A stretch of 64,000 nt of DNA from Lota lota (Eukaryota; Chordata; Actinopteri; Gadiformes; Lotidae): NCBI GenBank assembly GCA_026745465.1, contig JACYXH010000319.1:1715001-1779000 (forward strand), read 5' to 3'. A program made the translations under genes and the position numbers. Below the pieces are notes generated by a model that had not been told where the DNA came from, did no database searches, and was given only the letters and a program-made list of their open reading frames with translations. Numbering within the stretch: position 1 is the stretch's first letter; each line of letters starts with the position of its first letter. This document shows, in pieces, positions 37,691 to 51,954 of the stretch.

Positions 37691-40600
37691 CTACATACAT
37701 TGCCTTGGCACTGCCTGTCCTACCTGCAGCTAGTGTGAAGGAGGCAGGCTGTTGCCCGGTTCTGTAAAAAGGAGAATGCTGTAGCAGAGCGTGGGCCTGA
37801 TGCCCTGTCAACTCAATTCACCTCATATCTCCTTCAGCCTCCTGGAGGCCTGCACAGACATCATCGGTGCTTAATGAGGCCTAGCCCAAAGAGGAGCTGT
37901 CAGGAGGCTAAAGAGGGATTTCCTCTTTTGGAGGATATTGAAATAAAGCGCTACGCACTGTTTGACCTAATGGAATTCAATATTCATTTGTTGTCTCGCT
38001 CGCTCGCTCTCGCTCTCTGTCTCTGTCTCTTTCTTTCTCCCTCTTGCTTGCTCCGCCCCCCCTCTTTCTCTTGCCTTCTCTCTCTTTCTTCGTGGCGACT
38101 GCCCTTGTCGAGGTTGTTTAAGAGTGATTAAGTAGCTGGACCCCTGTGGTTTAACCAGACTGGACAACTAGCTTTCTCTCTTACTCTTGTTGCAAGGCGA
38201 TAGTAAAAGCTATTCGAACATCAATATTAATCAAACAGAATCACTATAAATCAGAATTGCAAAACAAGCCGGTGTCCCTTGCAATGCCTCAGAAATAAAT
38301 GTGCCAAAGTAAGGATGTAAAACGACACAACCAGAGCTCAAATCTCTTCCTACAGCCTGAAAACCGATACTGATTTGCATGGCAGGTTATTTTTTCCTAC
38401 CTCCCATGGCTGGATCACAGTGTCCCGCTCTGAACAATGCTCAAACCCTGCATTGTGTCTGTGAGTTCTGTCACAAATGATCTGCTGTCGAGTTTGGAAA
38501 TGTTTTATTGCAGTGCCACTCTTCTTCATCTCTGGCCGTCTCGTACCCCGAGACATCATGGATTGTTAACTTCACTCAGTGTGTCATTGGTTTTCCGATT
38601 CTTTTTCTTTCTACCGTCACGTTTATGAAAGTATAATTTGGGTGAAGAAATGGAACTCCCGCCATTTACATCTTGCCTCTTTTTTTTAAAGTCAACCACG
38701 CACTCCTTTAAATTAAATGATTCAACCCTTGATTTGAATGTTGATGACTAACCCTTCTCTCAGAGCTTAATCAAAATGGCACCTCACATAATTCAGTTTT
38801 GTACATTTTTAATAAAATGAAATAATTTGTAATAATCAAAATAACCTTTACTTAATAGAAATATGCAACTCGTATTGTGCAGCATTTCTAATCCATTTTT
38901 CAACCCAACAGGTTTTGTTGTGCTCTTATCATCAAATCCAGTGAAATGTTTATCAGGAGATTATGCACAATTTGTAAATCACATTAGCGTTTTTATGTTA
39001 GAAAGCTTGTTTGGAAGCTGCATTTGTGCTGTGATTTCTCCCTGCATACTGTACACGTTCAAATATAGAAAGCACCAACACAGTTCAAGAGCCAGCGTGG
39101 GTGGGCGTGAAAACATGAGTAGACGTAGAGGTAACAGTTCTGCAATGTGACAAAAAATAAAAGATATGCCATCAATTGCTATTAAAAGCAAAAATGCTAT
39201 TAAAAGGCTGAAAATGGTTCCCGATATGAATAATCCAGCTAGGTATGTCACGGACAAGACGCAGAAGCAAGAGACATACTGTGCTAGAGGCAGGCTGGGC
39301 CATCGTGCTTTGAAATTGACCAGGAGTCAGGCAAGCCTGGACAAATACTGTCTGTACACTACATTCTTTACACTTGAAAGGGCAGCGAGATTAATTTACA
39401 TGCTTTCAGGTTATCTTGGCAACAAGGACACGCATACACATGCGCACACACACACACAAACACACAAAAATGAACACATGCATCAAATTAGTTTTTTTTT
39501 TCTAAATGCAGACCTCTGCCAATACATGATTATTCAGTAATACATGTAGTATTTAATCAGAGCACAGCCTTACTTGTTCCGATGGAATTCTATTGCCGCC
39601 AAAATGGAAATCTATACAGCAATCCATAAGTAATATTTGTGTGTCTTTTTCTTTAACTATCTAAGAATGCATTGATTTCTAGTTTACCTAATGGCTGCCG
39701 CGTGATGCTTCAGCAAAACAGCAGCATATGAAAGTAATGCAGATACAGAAATTGAATGAGAACTATTTATATTAAAATGAGCTAGGCCAGAAAACACTTT
39801 CCTTACAGTTTCCTAATGATACTTGACAATCATTGCCTCTTTGATTCTTCTACTGCATCAGCTTCAAGTAGTAGCAGTCTTCAAAAAGTTACAGTGCAGC
39901 TTTTGTAGTTCCGTACGTGTCAAATCACAATAATATTAGCATGTGAATAACATTGGCCCCAAGGTTTCAAGTCATTTTATTTAATTATCATTTATTAACA
40001 TAAGTGTACAAATCCCATTTTAATGTTCTGTTTAATAATATTACAGATTCTTACGGGACCTGATAGTTAAACCTCTGTTATATACCATAGCCTATACTCC
40101 GGATTGCCAAGCAGAGACCTTGGGTAAAAGCCGAAAAATGCACTTCTACACATTTGTAGAAGAAGCAAAGATAATGGCACAGATTATCTCTCAATTATAC
40201 CTCCCGGCAATAATGGTAAACAACAGACTCTTACTCCTGTACCACTGCAGCCTGATGTTGTCATTCTGAGTCGGGATGGGTGCTTTAAGTGTGCTGCCAT
40301 TTGGGTGCTATGAGTGCACCTCACTCCAGAATGGCCGATATTGTATCACACAAATGTCAGAGTTCTTTGTGAGATGCCGGCAGGCAAGATGTCGTGGGAC
40401 AGTTATCTTTCACACAACAGTCAATTCACTTTGTTAGTGCCCTGGCCCAGGTGAGAGACACCTTTTATATGAATGCATGGTTCTTAAAATATGGTGTACA
40501 CATACACAGTAACTATCGCGATAGTCAGTTGGTCTGATTCGTTATTCCTAAGTGTGGGACTTTGCTTCTGTGCTCGCGTCAGTCTCCTCCCATCTTCTAC

Positions 40601-43494
40601 ATCAATCAATGATTGACATTGCAGTCATAGCATGACTCGCATTCACCTTTCTCCTTAAATATCTCCTTATTCCATTAAAGATTTGTTTTCCCTTAAACCA
40701 AAACATCCTTTGTCTCGAAATCTGGCTTGAGCTAGACTTTGCCAGTTTAACAGACAGAATTCCCATCCATCCTGCATAGTATGTTCAGACACACACAGGC
40801 AATTGTCTTAACATTTCATGTGCATATACATTCACTTCATGTTATTCATAATTATGGGGTTATAGGGATCCTGAACAGCCGACACTCTTACTATTCACAA
40901 CATGCTCTTTACTTTTCTTTTAAAATGTGTCAGAGTCAGGTAAAGCCAGAACCCCCAACACAGGTTCCAAAGTACCATAATGCATTCAACCTTATTTCTA
41001 TTTCCACTCGAGATTATATATTCATATTCTTTTTTTGCCGAGAGCTAGTGGAGTAATTTCTTAAAGGCTTCAGGCTTCTGAAAGTCCATTACATATTCAT
41101 TCATTCTTTTCATCCATTTCATTTTTGCACAGGAATACATTCTGAATGGTCAAGGAGGCACAAAACTTCCCTGTTTGGAAAGGTGTTCATTGTTACTAAG
41201 TGCTATTTCCTTTCAAAATATATTTTCACATAATGGTATTAGAAATAAGTTATATTCGATGTCCAAGCTAGAGGATATTATGGTCTTAAGAAAAGAAGCG
41301 AAAATGCAGAGGTTTGACTAAAATATAAAGATGGCTTAATACCGGTATAGTAGTATATACCAGTATTTATTTCCTCTATCCTGACATAAATTTCGGCTAC
41401 TGCTTGTATCACTTATTTTACTTATATTTACCGATGTGTTTTATTTGTGGGTGGTGTATTGTGTTAGATTTTATTTTTTATCATGAATAAAAATAATGTT
41501 GAAGGCTCCATCGTTTCTGTTTTATTAATCATATGGTTTGATAGACTATAAGACTTATAAAACAGAAGGTCGTAACCCCCCGGTTTTCACGACGTTGGAC
41601 TCGCCCAATTTAGGAACATTTTCAGACAGCATTTATACTTACAACTCAAGCCACACAGCTACAACTGTTTCAACTTGCTTAGGGGAAAATTAAGATTATG
41701 CAGGCAAATATAGATTTTCTCATCATCTGTAGCAATATGTCCGGTTCCCTGTCTGCTGTTATTCATCGTCTATATACACCAGAAACCAGTACATTTCCCC
41801 CCAAATGTGCTTTCATTCTAATACTCTGGATACACAACAGATTTACTGCAAAGCAGAGAGCAGGGCTTTTAATTCACTACCTCAGCTAATCTCAATCCTT
41901 GCAATACATATCACCGCGCTTTACAGCTGACAATCTATCTGCCGTTCCCTTTTACGCCCTATGTGTGTCTTACTATGCGTTTCCGTGGCACTTCCACGCA
42001 AGCCCCTATACACCGCTTGCGTATTGCATTACCTTCAAAGGGACACAACCTGTCTGTTTACAGAGCTTCCTGTTGGAGTCTGGGGGGTGTGGGGGGGGGG
42101 GGGGGGTGGCTGCTGGGCGGTGAGGCCCACCAGAGCTGACAGAGGGGAGAGAGGGAGGGTGGGGGGAGCACGGGGCATGGATGGGGGCGGGGGGGGGGGG
42201 GGGGGGGGGGGGTTCTCCATGATAGACCCACCACCCTCCAGCCCCTCCGCACGTTCAACCCTTCAGCGTCAGCGTCTCAGCCTCCATTTTCTCTTTGAGA
42301 CAACTCGAGTTAAAAGAACAACAAACATCGTCCGCGCCGCCTCTGGAGGGCTCTGTGCGAACGGCGGTTTTCAGTAGGAGAACGGAAATGTCGCCACTTA
42401 TCGGGAGACACACTTCTCCATCTCCATAGGAAAAGGGTTCATGTAAACGTGCCGCTGTCAGTGGAGTGGCAAAGTGACGGATGCTGTGGCACGGACACAT
42501 TTTTGCGCAACGGATCCACACAGCAGCACATTATCGTTACAATCAGACCCGTGGTGGTAATGTGTGTTGACACAGCAGCGGTGTACGACTGTATCAAACA
42601 CACAATCTGCTGCGGAAATGATGTTGCCGTTATATTGGATGGATATAGTCGTTTATCTTGGCCAGCATTAACTATGTATAGCCTGGTGCTCTTAATCTCT
42701 CTGAAGGTGTCCTCCGTCGTACAAACGTCCACACTTCGATTTTAAAAGGAACTGGAACAAACACAGCACTAGATGACTGAGTGGATATCCCAAGGCCCCG
42801 AGCCAAACAAACTCAAGTAACCAGGCGTCGTAGAGGCGCTCCTAGGTGTTTTGTTACACGTTGGTGATTGCTGCGTAATCCTAGCTTCAGGTGTAGTTCC
42901 TTTTGGAATAAAATATATAAAGAAACGATGTGTCGGCTGGGTGGTCCGCTAGTGCTTTGACCAAGCAGCCAATAATACATCTTGTAGCGACCCATTGTTG
43001 ACCCATGTCATCCCCGCACTTTTCAATCCACAAAGATATCATAAAAGAGAGCTGTAATCACAACACCCATATATCAGCCTATTTTATTGCGTTATGCCAC
43101 AGCGTTATTAAATACTTGATCCTGATTGGTCAATAACCTTCCAAGGTTGTGCATTCTATTTTAACAGTTCCAAATCAATTCAAGTCCAACATTAAAACGG
43201 TAAAATACAATTATCCACCAGATGGTTCCTTGATTACACAAAAACAAACAAAGAATATTCGATTTGCAGCTGATTAAGTCAATACGCTTAATCAGCTATA
43301 GATGAAAGCAACTCATATCGAATCATTGTTGCTGAATGTGGTAAGCAACTTCGACCCCATCACCACCCCTGCGTCACACACTATTGTCCCATCAGGGGCC
43401 ACCCCATCATGGTGTATTCCTTACAAAACGTACACATACCAGCCCACACTGACTTGTTCGCTTCCCCTCGCGGTGTAAAATCGTAACCACTTCA

Positions 43495-43875
<381 letters not shown>

Positions 43876-45278
43876 TCATACGTTTTAGCTGGTATAGTTA
43901 CGGTTCTATTTATGTATTTATTATTTAAGTATATATTAGTATATAAGTATATATTTATATTATTGTTTGATTTTGTTTACGTTTTTTTATTATTGTCATT
44001 ATTATCATTCTCATATTATCATTATCATGCTGACCGTGGCTGTGGTAGTGTTTTGTGCGCAGCATGTCGGGCCAGGAACAGGTCACGTGTAGCCATTATT
44101 TTCTCTAGTTAATAGAGACCCTGTTCTCGTTTAGAGTAACGGCCATCTCAACTGCCCATTACCGTTCTCCAGGTGTTGTCACTGCTGCTTTTCCTTGGCA
44201 GGACCTGTCTTTATGCATCTATGGGATTGTTCATGTTTGCTGCGATACCTACTGCCAAACAGTCTGTTTGGTTTGGACTGGACACATTTTTACCATAGCA
44301 ATTTGACAGGTATTTTTATTTTAATAAGAATTGTACGGTGTTGTGTAGTGAAAACAAACATTCAACACTTGTTTCGCTCTTGCACACAAACCTGTTATTA
44401 ATGTGCCGGAAAAGCTCTGCAATAATGTATTTTTCAATAATGGTGCTGACTTAGTGTAGATGTGAATTGGCAAACTAGCCTTACCATATAGAAGCTATTT
44501 ATTTGACCAATTGTATTAAGGGAAATGTAGGCCTTAAAAGATGCCCATTTAAATCCCATTATAAAATATTATAGTCCCATAATAAACCATCTTTGTTCTA
44601 GTACTAGACTACTAGATACCACTAGCACAGCGTGGCTTCAGTTTTGGAGAGTTATTGAATGAGTTACTTGCCATTCATTTACACACTGTTAGTGAAGAGT
44701 GATTTGAAGGAACATGTCACTTTCTTTATCCATGTAATTGTAAATCAAGGATTAATATCATAATATACTAGATCCTTTTATCAAAATGTTATAGTAATGA
44801 TTTATAATGACACAAATCAATGGATTAGCATTTGGCTGCATGTTCCCTTCAGGAACGGCCTAAAGCGCAAACTTTAGAGATTAAGAAGAGAAGCATTTTA
44901 GCCCTTATGACAGACACAAATCTCCACAGGAAAGCAATTGTAAACATCTCCCTGTCAGTTAAATGGAAAAATGATTAATCTTTTAGTACCGCCACATATT
45001 TTGTGACACAGATCCACAGCGCAATAACTTTATCTCACTGTAGGTCCCCAGTTGTCGTTAAAACATTTGCCTGTCTGCTTGCTTTTCAGCAGTCTGTCCT
45101 CCCCCCTATCCCTACTTCTTTAGTTTGTTTCCCTCCTGCTTATTCAGACAGGAGCCCACACAGCTGTAGGCATGAGCTTCTCAGCTGGCCTCTCCTTTGT
45201 CTTGGCAACATTGATGCCTCTGACGTGGCCAACATCAGCGTCCCATTGATTGGCTACCACCGAGCTCACAGCTTGTGA

Positions 45279-45350
45279 GCTCACAAGGTTCCCCCTGCTC
45301 ACAAGGTTCCCCCTGCTCACAAGGTTCCCCCTGCTCACAAGGTTCCCCCT
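45279..45350. repeat. 18-bp tandem repeat, 4 copies
   Basis: Four perfect copies of GCTCACAAGGTTCCCCCT. The left border overlaps a 9-bp-stem hairpin (45262-45282, GAGCTCACA-GCT-TGTGAGCTC). Confidence 0.95.
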
Positions 45351-46124
45351 GCCACACCATGCATTCCAGTTCCAGGATGTATGTGTACGTTAAGGAATAA
45401 GAAATATTGCGTACGGGTTACATGTTGGTCCATGTTCTAATACAAAAGGAGACGCAAGAATATGTAACAATATCGTTTTGTGAGAGATCTTGCACTCCAA
45501 AATTTGTTTTTGCAAATACCGGGTCGAGAGACGTGTCAGCAAACGGAACACATGTTGACAAACCTGAAGGGGAAAATAGGGTATTGCGTAATGTGAGTAC
45601 GTGGCGAGGTGTGGTTGAGCGAGTGAAAGCGAGGGCGCGGCAGAGAGTGACGGTGACTGCGAGCGGAGCAGAGGAAAAGGTCAGCAGTGAAGTTATCAAT
45701 CTGGAAATGTATGTAGGCTTTCAGTAATATGGCTCCTTATATGGACTGGTAGTAGTTCTCTACAGCAAGTGTAAAAGTAGATCTTGGTTAAAAAAAGCTT
45801 GGGCCCCCCTGCTGTAGGGCCTTGGCTACAGACCATAATACTTGTTGGGAACAGCCGTTTGACGTCACATGCACCATTCTAAGTCAATCATTTCAGACCA
45901 TCAACCTGCAGTCCCAGTCACTCATCTTGCAATACATAACCTCGATTTCAAAGTACAGATATCATGGGTGTCAATTTGCAGCAATATTTATATTATATTA
46001 TGATTATATGTCAACAGTTAACTGTACAATGATTTTTTTAATTGAAATTTTATTTATATCAACATTGTAGAAATAATTACATTTGTGACCGTTTTTGCAT
46101 ACCTTAATAGGATTTACTGGTCAT

Positions 46125-46209
46125 CAAAGTATCCCCACTACAAAATACTACACTACACATCAAAGTATACCCACTACAATAAACTACACTACACCACTGT
46201 GTAGTGTAG
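46125..46209. repeat. Short direct repeat with 11-bp hairpin
   Basis: CATCAAAGTAT-CCCACTACA occurs twice about 35 bp apart. The second copy runs into CTACACTACAC (46184-46194), loop CACT, GTGTAGTGTAG (46199-46209), a perfect 11-bp stem. Confidence 0.85.
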
Positions 46210-48902
46210 GATAATATGTGTCCACTGCACAGCCCACACACAGCTGCCTTCAATTCAGTTAACTCCTTCTGGGCGGGGAGGAATCAATAAGGCCCATTGT
46301 GCTTGCTTGCAGAGTGTGCTACACAAGTCCGACATGCGTTTCTGCACATTGTGCAGTGCGACGCTGCTAGAGACATTGGCCCTTGACCAGTTATCCGTGG
46401 CGTGTATTCAGCCTGCTGTGAAGTGAATGGCCGGGGTCGTCGGGCTTGTTGGATAAACAGCTGGTGGGAATGAGCCTGTCCCACTGTATGGAACACTCCT
46501 AGTCCCCAAGCCTCTCAGAACTAGGGCCCGACCAACTACCATTCTTGATGTTAATTCGTGAGATAATCATGTTGCTCCATCATTAATATAATTACCCTGA
46601 TTCCAAAAGTGGTGAAAGACACTGCTAATGATTACTTATTAGGGAACGTTTGCATAGTCACTCCATTTGCAAAGTGAAAGCATCTCATTGGATAATTAGG
46701 GCGGGCATGGTTTTTGTCAGAATTTGGGGGAAGGGGTCTGAGTGTTTTTTTTTATCATGCTTTTCATGCTTTTATTTTAACATCCTGTTCTCAAGCTCAC
46801 CATTACTGTGCCAGTGAATTGATACAAGGGTGAAGGAGAAAGCTGGTCAAATGTTACATATTTTACCTTGGTTTTATTGTATTTGTTGTTTGCTATATAG
46901 AGGAAGTGTGTGTATTGCCTTGATTCTTTCTCCTTCAGCGAGGTCATCGCATCCAAACTATTACAATAAGAACAACACCGCCACAAAGTTCGTACTCTTG
47001 ATCCTACCGAGACCTTTACCAGTAGAGCTTAAAGTATTTGTCAAAAAGGAACCTGATTTAAAAAGAGAGAGTCAGGAAGGCCCAGAGAGGTTAGAAAAAC
47101 ACAAACTTGGGAGCTATGAATTTAATGCATATTCCCTAGCAGCACATCGCTGTTTATGTATTGTACATACAATAGTGTGTAAAAATCATAAAATCCATCC
47201 ATCTACGGTTTATTTTCTTGGCTGGGAACCAGAATAAGTAACCAATGGCCATACAGGAAGTGATTATAATCACATTAGGAAATCAAGCCTTTATGAGATA
47301 CAAAGAAAACAACACACTGTTTGACTGACATTTTGTCATTCATTCTATCATATCAATTCATTTGAACTGACACTTAAAAAGAGACATGTAATACTTGTCA
47401 TATTCAATTGGTTTTGATGTATTGCTTTATAGGCCAATCATTATATTAACATAGCACAAAGCAAAACATGGCTTTATGCCAAACACAGGACATGGCTGTT
47501 CATTCACTGTAAACCACACTTGAATTACATGCAATGGGATTTGTTCCATGTTATTATTACTATATTTACTGATAAACCACGAAAGAGCAAGTGTACGTTG
47601 CTGTTGACACCAAACAGATGTTTTGCTACATTAAGGTGTACCACCATCAGTGGTTTTAAATTCTAGTGACATACAGACAATTATACCTATGTATGGATCA
47701 TGAAGGACAGAATCACAATGCATGTCGTGGGGAAAAAGCTCTTTGCCAGATGTTCCCATTCATAGACAGGCAACTAACCTAGGTGAGATAGGACATAACA
47801 CAGATGCTTAAGAGTTATGGTGTTTGCCTAAACAATCTTCCATAGCATACGACATATACATGGCATCAGAGAACAAACTATCTCAAACATATGATATCAT
47901 GGAAGATTGTAGACTAAAACAGATCTTCTATAAAAATGCTCAGCCTTCAAGTTTTCAGTGCATTTTTACGAATGAGTCGGCACTTGTAGTGTCACAAATC
48001 CTGACCATTTCCATGATCAGGATTTGTAGCTTCCATCACTTTATATGAAATACCATCCATAAGATATAAGAGATACACCCATAAGCCAATATGAAAAGAG
48101 CAAACCGCTTCTCAAACTAACAGAGCTGCACAGTGGGAGGTAGTGGACTGACTCCATCCTGGACTTGCTGCTCACTCACTTCAACACTCACAGGGCCCTC
48201 TACAAAACTAGGCCGCTTCACAGTCAAATGATTCATTAGAGTTGGTAAGCTGGCCACATATTGACAGCAGACCCGTTACAGCAGGACGACAGAAAGGCAT
48301 CCTTTAAATATTCACCAGAGTCCCCACAAAGCAGCTCTGTTAGTTACCTCACCAACAGCTCCCACAGAAGGGTTTTCTGGCATTGAAGGCGAAAATAAGT
48401 GGCTTATGGTGAATTTTATTCACAGCACTGAATGCAAAATGTGAGATAGAAATGCCTCAAAAACAGCCCAGCCGTTCCGCTGCAAGTTATGAAGTCAGTA
48501 AGAACTTGTCAAATGTCTTAGGTTGCAATGCGGGTAGTGTTTTTCGATCCATAATAAAACACCTGTATTCTGTACAATGCTGCTGATTTCATATAACTTG
48601 AGATCAACACAGAGGAGATGATAAATGAAGAGCTGCAGACTAGAAGAAAGGCCCACTGGTGGACATTCAATGCACCTCATTCATCTGAAATGGAACCAGT
48701 GATTGGGAGAGAGTGGCATCAAAGGTGCCAGCCACATTCTCTACTGTGGAAGATGGGCTGGTCTTTCCCAGGAGGTACTCACTATATGTACGCTTTTTGT
48801 TACGTGGCATTGATGAATGTTTGACTCACGATACACACACGCATGCACTCACACAGCCTTTCTGCTGAACCTATTGTGTGTTGTCTTCTTGACCTTTCTT
48901 TA

Positions 48903-48945
48903 CATTTACACTTTTATCCAAAGCTACTTGAGGTTGAGAACAATG
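48903..48945. mobile_element. Possible fragment of a common teleost interspersed repeat
   Basis: TTTACATTTACACTTTTATC followed by CAAAGCTACTTGA resembles the widespread fish repeat containing 'acatttacatt...cttttatccaaagcgactt'. Judged from memory of the motif; family not assigned. Confidence 0.4.
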
Positions 48946-49440
48946 AAAACATAGGATCACTATCCGAGTTACTTCCAAAATTGTGACACAAGGACGTTTC
49001 TTAATAATATAAATAACAAGAGTCAGTGGCACAAGGTGAGTAGCTTTGTTTCATAAGTGGTGTTCAAGTGCAACATAGGTAAAGATGGAGATCAAAGTGG
49101 GGGTGTCTTGGGCCTCAACGTCAAAGGACATAGAGCAAAAGAACACCACAGAGTTTCTTTCCACACATTCCTGAATGCTTCTTCTGACAGACAGCTCTAC
49201 CTGATCTCCCCAAGGGACTTCTGGAGAATAAGGATTAATGAATACTGCATTCATTAATCATGAGTTCATCTCATGATCTCTGATGATCTAGAGTCCAGAC
49301 AATAATTGCGATCTCATAACTATGAAATCATCTGCTAAAGTAGTGTGCCGACACGTTAATAGCACACTGCTATTTAATATTGCATAAATCACTTCTCTTT
49401 AGTCAACCACTGTCTAATTTCACTACAAAATTACATAAAA

Positions 49441-49504
49441 TAATGACAGAATGACTTTATTAATCACCTTGTGGTGATTAATAAAGTATTTACTTACTTA
49501 CTTA
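49441..49504 (+). mobile_element. LINE-type 3' tail with 15-bp perfect stem-loop and (TTAC)n end
   Basis: ACTTTATTAATCACC (49454-49468), loop TTGT, and GGTGATTAATAAAGT (49473-49487) form a perfect hairpin. It is followed by a short TTAC tandem tail, typical of L2/CR1-type 3' ends. The body of the element is not recognised. Confidence 0.5.
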
Positions 49505-49593
49505 AAACAATATAAAAAATGTAAGAACAGACAGTATTGTTCTACATCTGTCAAACTGACAGCCAATAGACATTTTCACAGAGCTGTCATTAA

Positions 49594-49767
49594 AGGACAA
49601 ACACAGGTGTCGCTCATAACACTAATGATGTTTCTACTTTTATGTGCCAGGGCACATGGTCCATGGTCACTGTGTGTCATCTTTACTAGTTTCAGTCCAC
49701 TACCCGTGCCCTGGTACATAAGAGCATCCTCATTATTAGTGCTTTGAGCGACGCCTGTGTTTGTCCT
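49594..49767. mobile_element. Foldback MITE of about 174 bp
   Basis: The left arm starting AGGACAAACACAGGTGTCGC (49594 on) and the right arm ending ...GCGACGCCTGTGTTTGTCCT (to 49767) are inverted copies for roughly 60 nt each, with scattered mismatches, around a centre of about 50 nt. The whole unit could fold into one long hairpin. No coding capacity; flanking target duplication not clear. Confidence 0.65.
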
Positions 49768-51954
49768 ACGATGATGCCTCTATGAATAGGGTCTATTGGA
49801 TCTCCTTCCCAGGACGACTTGTCTCAGCACCGTTACCATCTTCAGGGATCAATCCTTGCTGACACTAAGTAAGACCGCACCTGGATACCAAAGTCATTCA
49901 GTCTCTCAAACCCCAACACCCTCTGACTCAAGCGTGCCGTTCACGGTTCACACATTCAATCGTTGTAATTCTGTGCATTTCATTTAAAAGGGACGAAGAG
50001 ATGAGAGATAGAGATAAAACGCGTGTGTATCTCTCCGGTATAAAAGTGACGTGTTCTATGACATCCGGAATGCATAATATCGGGTATGGCATGATGTGTG
50101 GCTTTAAATGTACACTATTTGTCTAATATTGTTGCTTGTCATGTATTGCGACACTATCGCCTCCCCCCACTTCGCTATCTGCCTGAGGAGCTTCACTATG
50201 TCGGCCCGTGTTGCGTTTTTCACCTGAAGGGTTTTTTCCCTTGCTGGAAAGATCACACAATTTCAACTTTATGTCACGACAAGCAAAGCTTATCACCACG
50301 TCTGTTGAGGAGATTTCTTCCTCTGCGGGCGCCCGGAGATAGTCTGACTCCTGAGTAGGATACATCCCTCCGATACATACAGTGTAGGCTTTTCCTTTTA
50401 CTTTTGAGGCGAGACATTAAATAAAACCCCAGCAGACCCCCCCCCCCCCCCCGACCTACTCTCAGAGACACAGTGGAACAGCTAGTAATAAAAAATAAGA
50501 ATATAATATTGCATTGTGTTGTGGAAATACAATATACAAGCCAAAGTGTTGTGGACTGCTTGGAAAACATATTAATTCAGTGGAGTGGCAGTGACCTCTC
50601 TGTCCTGGAACACTTATCCAAATGTACAACTGTGTTTCTTATGAGATGAGGGGGCTTTTATTTTGAATAGTGCACTTGTCTGCTGCCCTTGACTGAGGGC
50701 CGAAGACATACCCCCAGAAAGATGTTGTGTTTCCATTGTTAGTCGCACCACACATCTTTTTCCTACTTCATGAATATCTCCCAGAGGCAAAAAGAATGAT
50801 CATTTCTTATCATAATAATATCTCCTAGAGTAAGGAAACAGAAATGCTGCTTTTTTTATCCCCTTTTACCATTTCTAAGAGCATGTGTTGATTGATGATT
50901 TGACACCAACAAATCGATTGACGGTGTCCTCAGAAAGTGTGTAAGGTCAACCATAAAAATTACAAGCTTGATGATTTCTGTTCTTGGACAGAGCCGTTGG
51001 ATGAAACTCAACACAGGTAGAGCGCAGTCTTCAGATTTTTTTAGTGAAAAAAATCGATCTTACGAGGACTGATATGAGAAGCCTGTAGTGAAAAGAAACA
51101 GAGAACAAAAATTCTCCAACAGATTCCAGGGAAAGGGATTTTTCTTCCCAAATGTATATGAATGCTTTAATCATTCTGTACCCCCTCAACCCAGACGGCC
51201 TAATCACTAATGGGCATGGGAAACAGACATAATTGCTGTGTGATGTGAGCACCAAGCAGATTTTTGATGCAGATTGAATGCAAAAATGGCTAGCTTTTAA
51301 TAACTGTAGCTTTTGAAAAATCCAATGAGTTTATTTGGCACAGCATTAGCACAGGAGTAACGATGCTCATTATGAACAGTGCAGAAATAGTATACAGCTG
51401 CACTCTTTATCACAGAAGACATCTCTAAAGTATCTGTTTAGCTATGAGAGTTTGCTTTGCTCATTAGTCGACACTGCAAATGTTTGAACAATGTCTTCTC
51501 AGGGCAAATCATAAACATCCATCAAGATGGAAACCCTAAAGTACACGCTGCCTTCACCTGTCTACGTTCATGTTCCTGATGCTTAAAATAGGTCGTTTTT
51601 AAAACCACAAGAGGTGTAAACTGTTTGCGCTAGAATACCTAAGACTAAGAAAACCATGTGATATCACCAGCTAACACCTGACGTCAAACATCTCCCAGTG
51701 ATTTGGTCCAACATAGCGTCTGTGATGCCACGCTGCTCCTCCTGCAGTCTAGAGGCTCACTCGCAGGAGGGTTTTTGTCATCGGGGATAATGGTGGTGGG
51801 GATCTAATTATTCATTGTAGTTTTTTTTACACCTGTTTGTCAGTTTGGGTTATTTTCAAAACTCGGCTACTCTGGGAGTCTGTCGGTTCTGCTGGTGCCG
51901 GTGTCGCTCCCTCCCTCCTCCCTCCTCCCTCTCTCCCGCTGAACCCAGACAAGT

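Noticed and set aside
41961..42377. 138-codon plus-strand ORF rich in glycine
   Set aside because: Driven by G homopolymers near 42090 and 42189-42212; no conserved domain.
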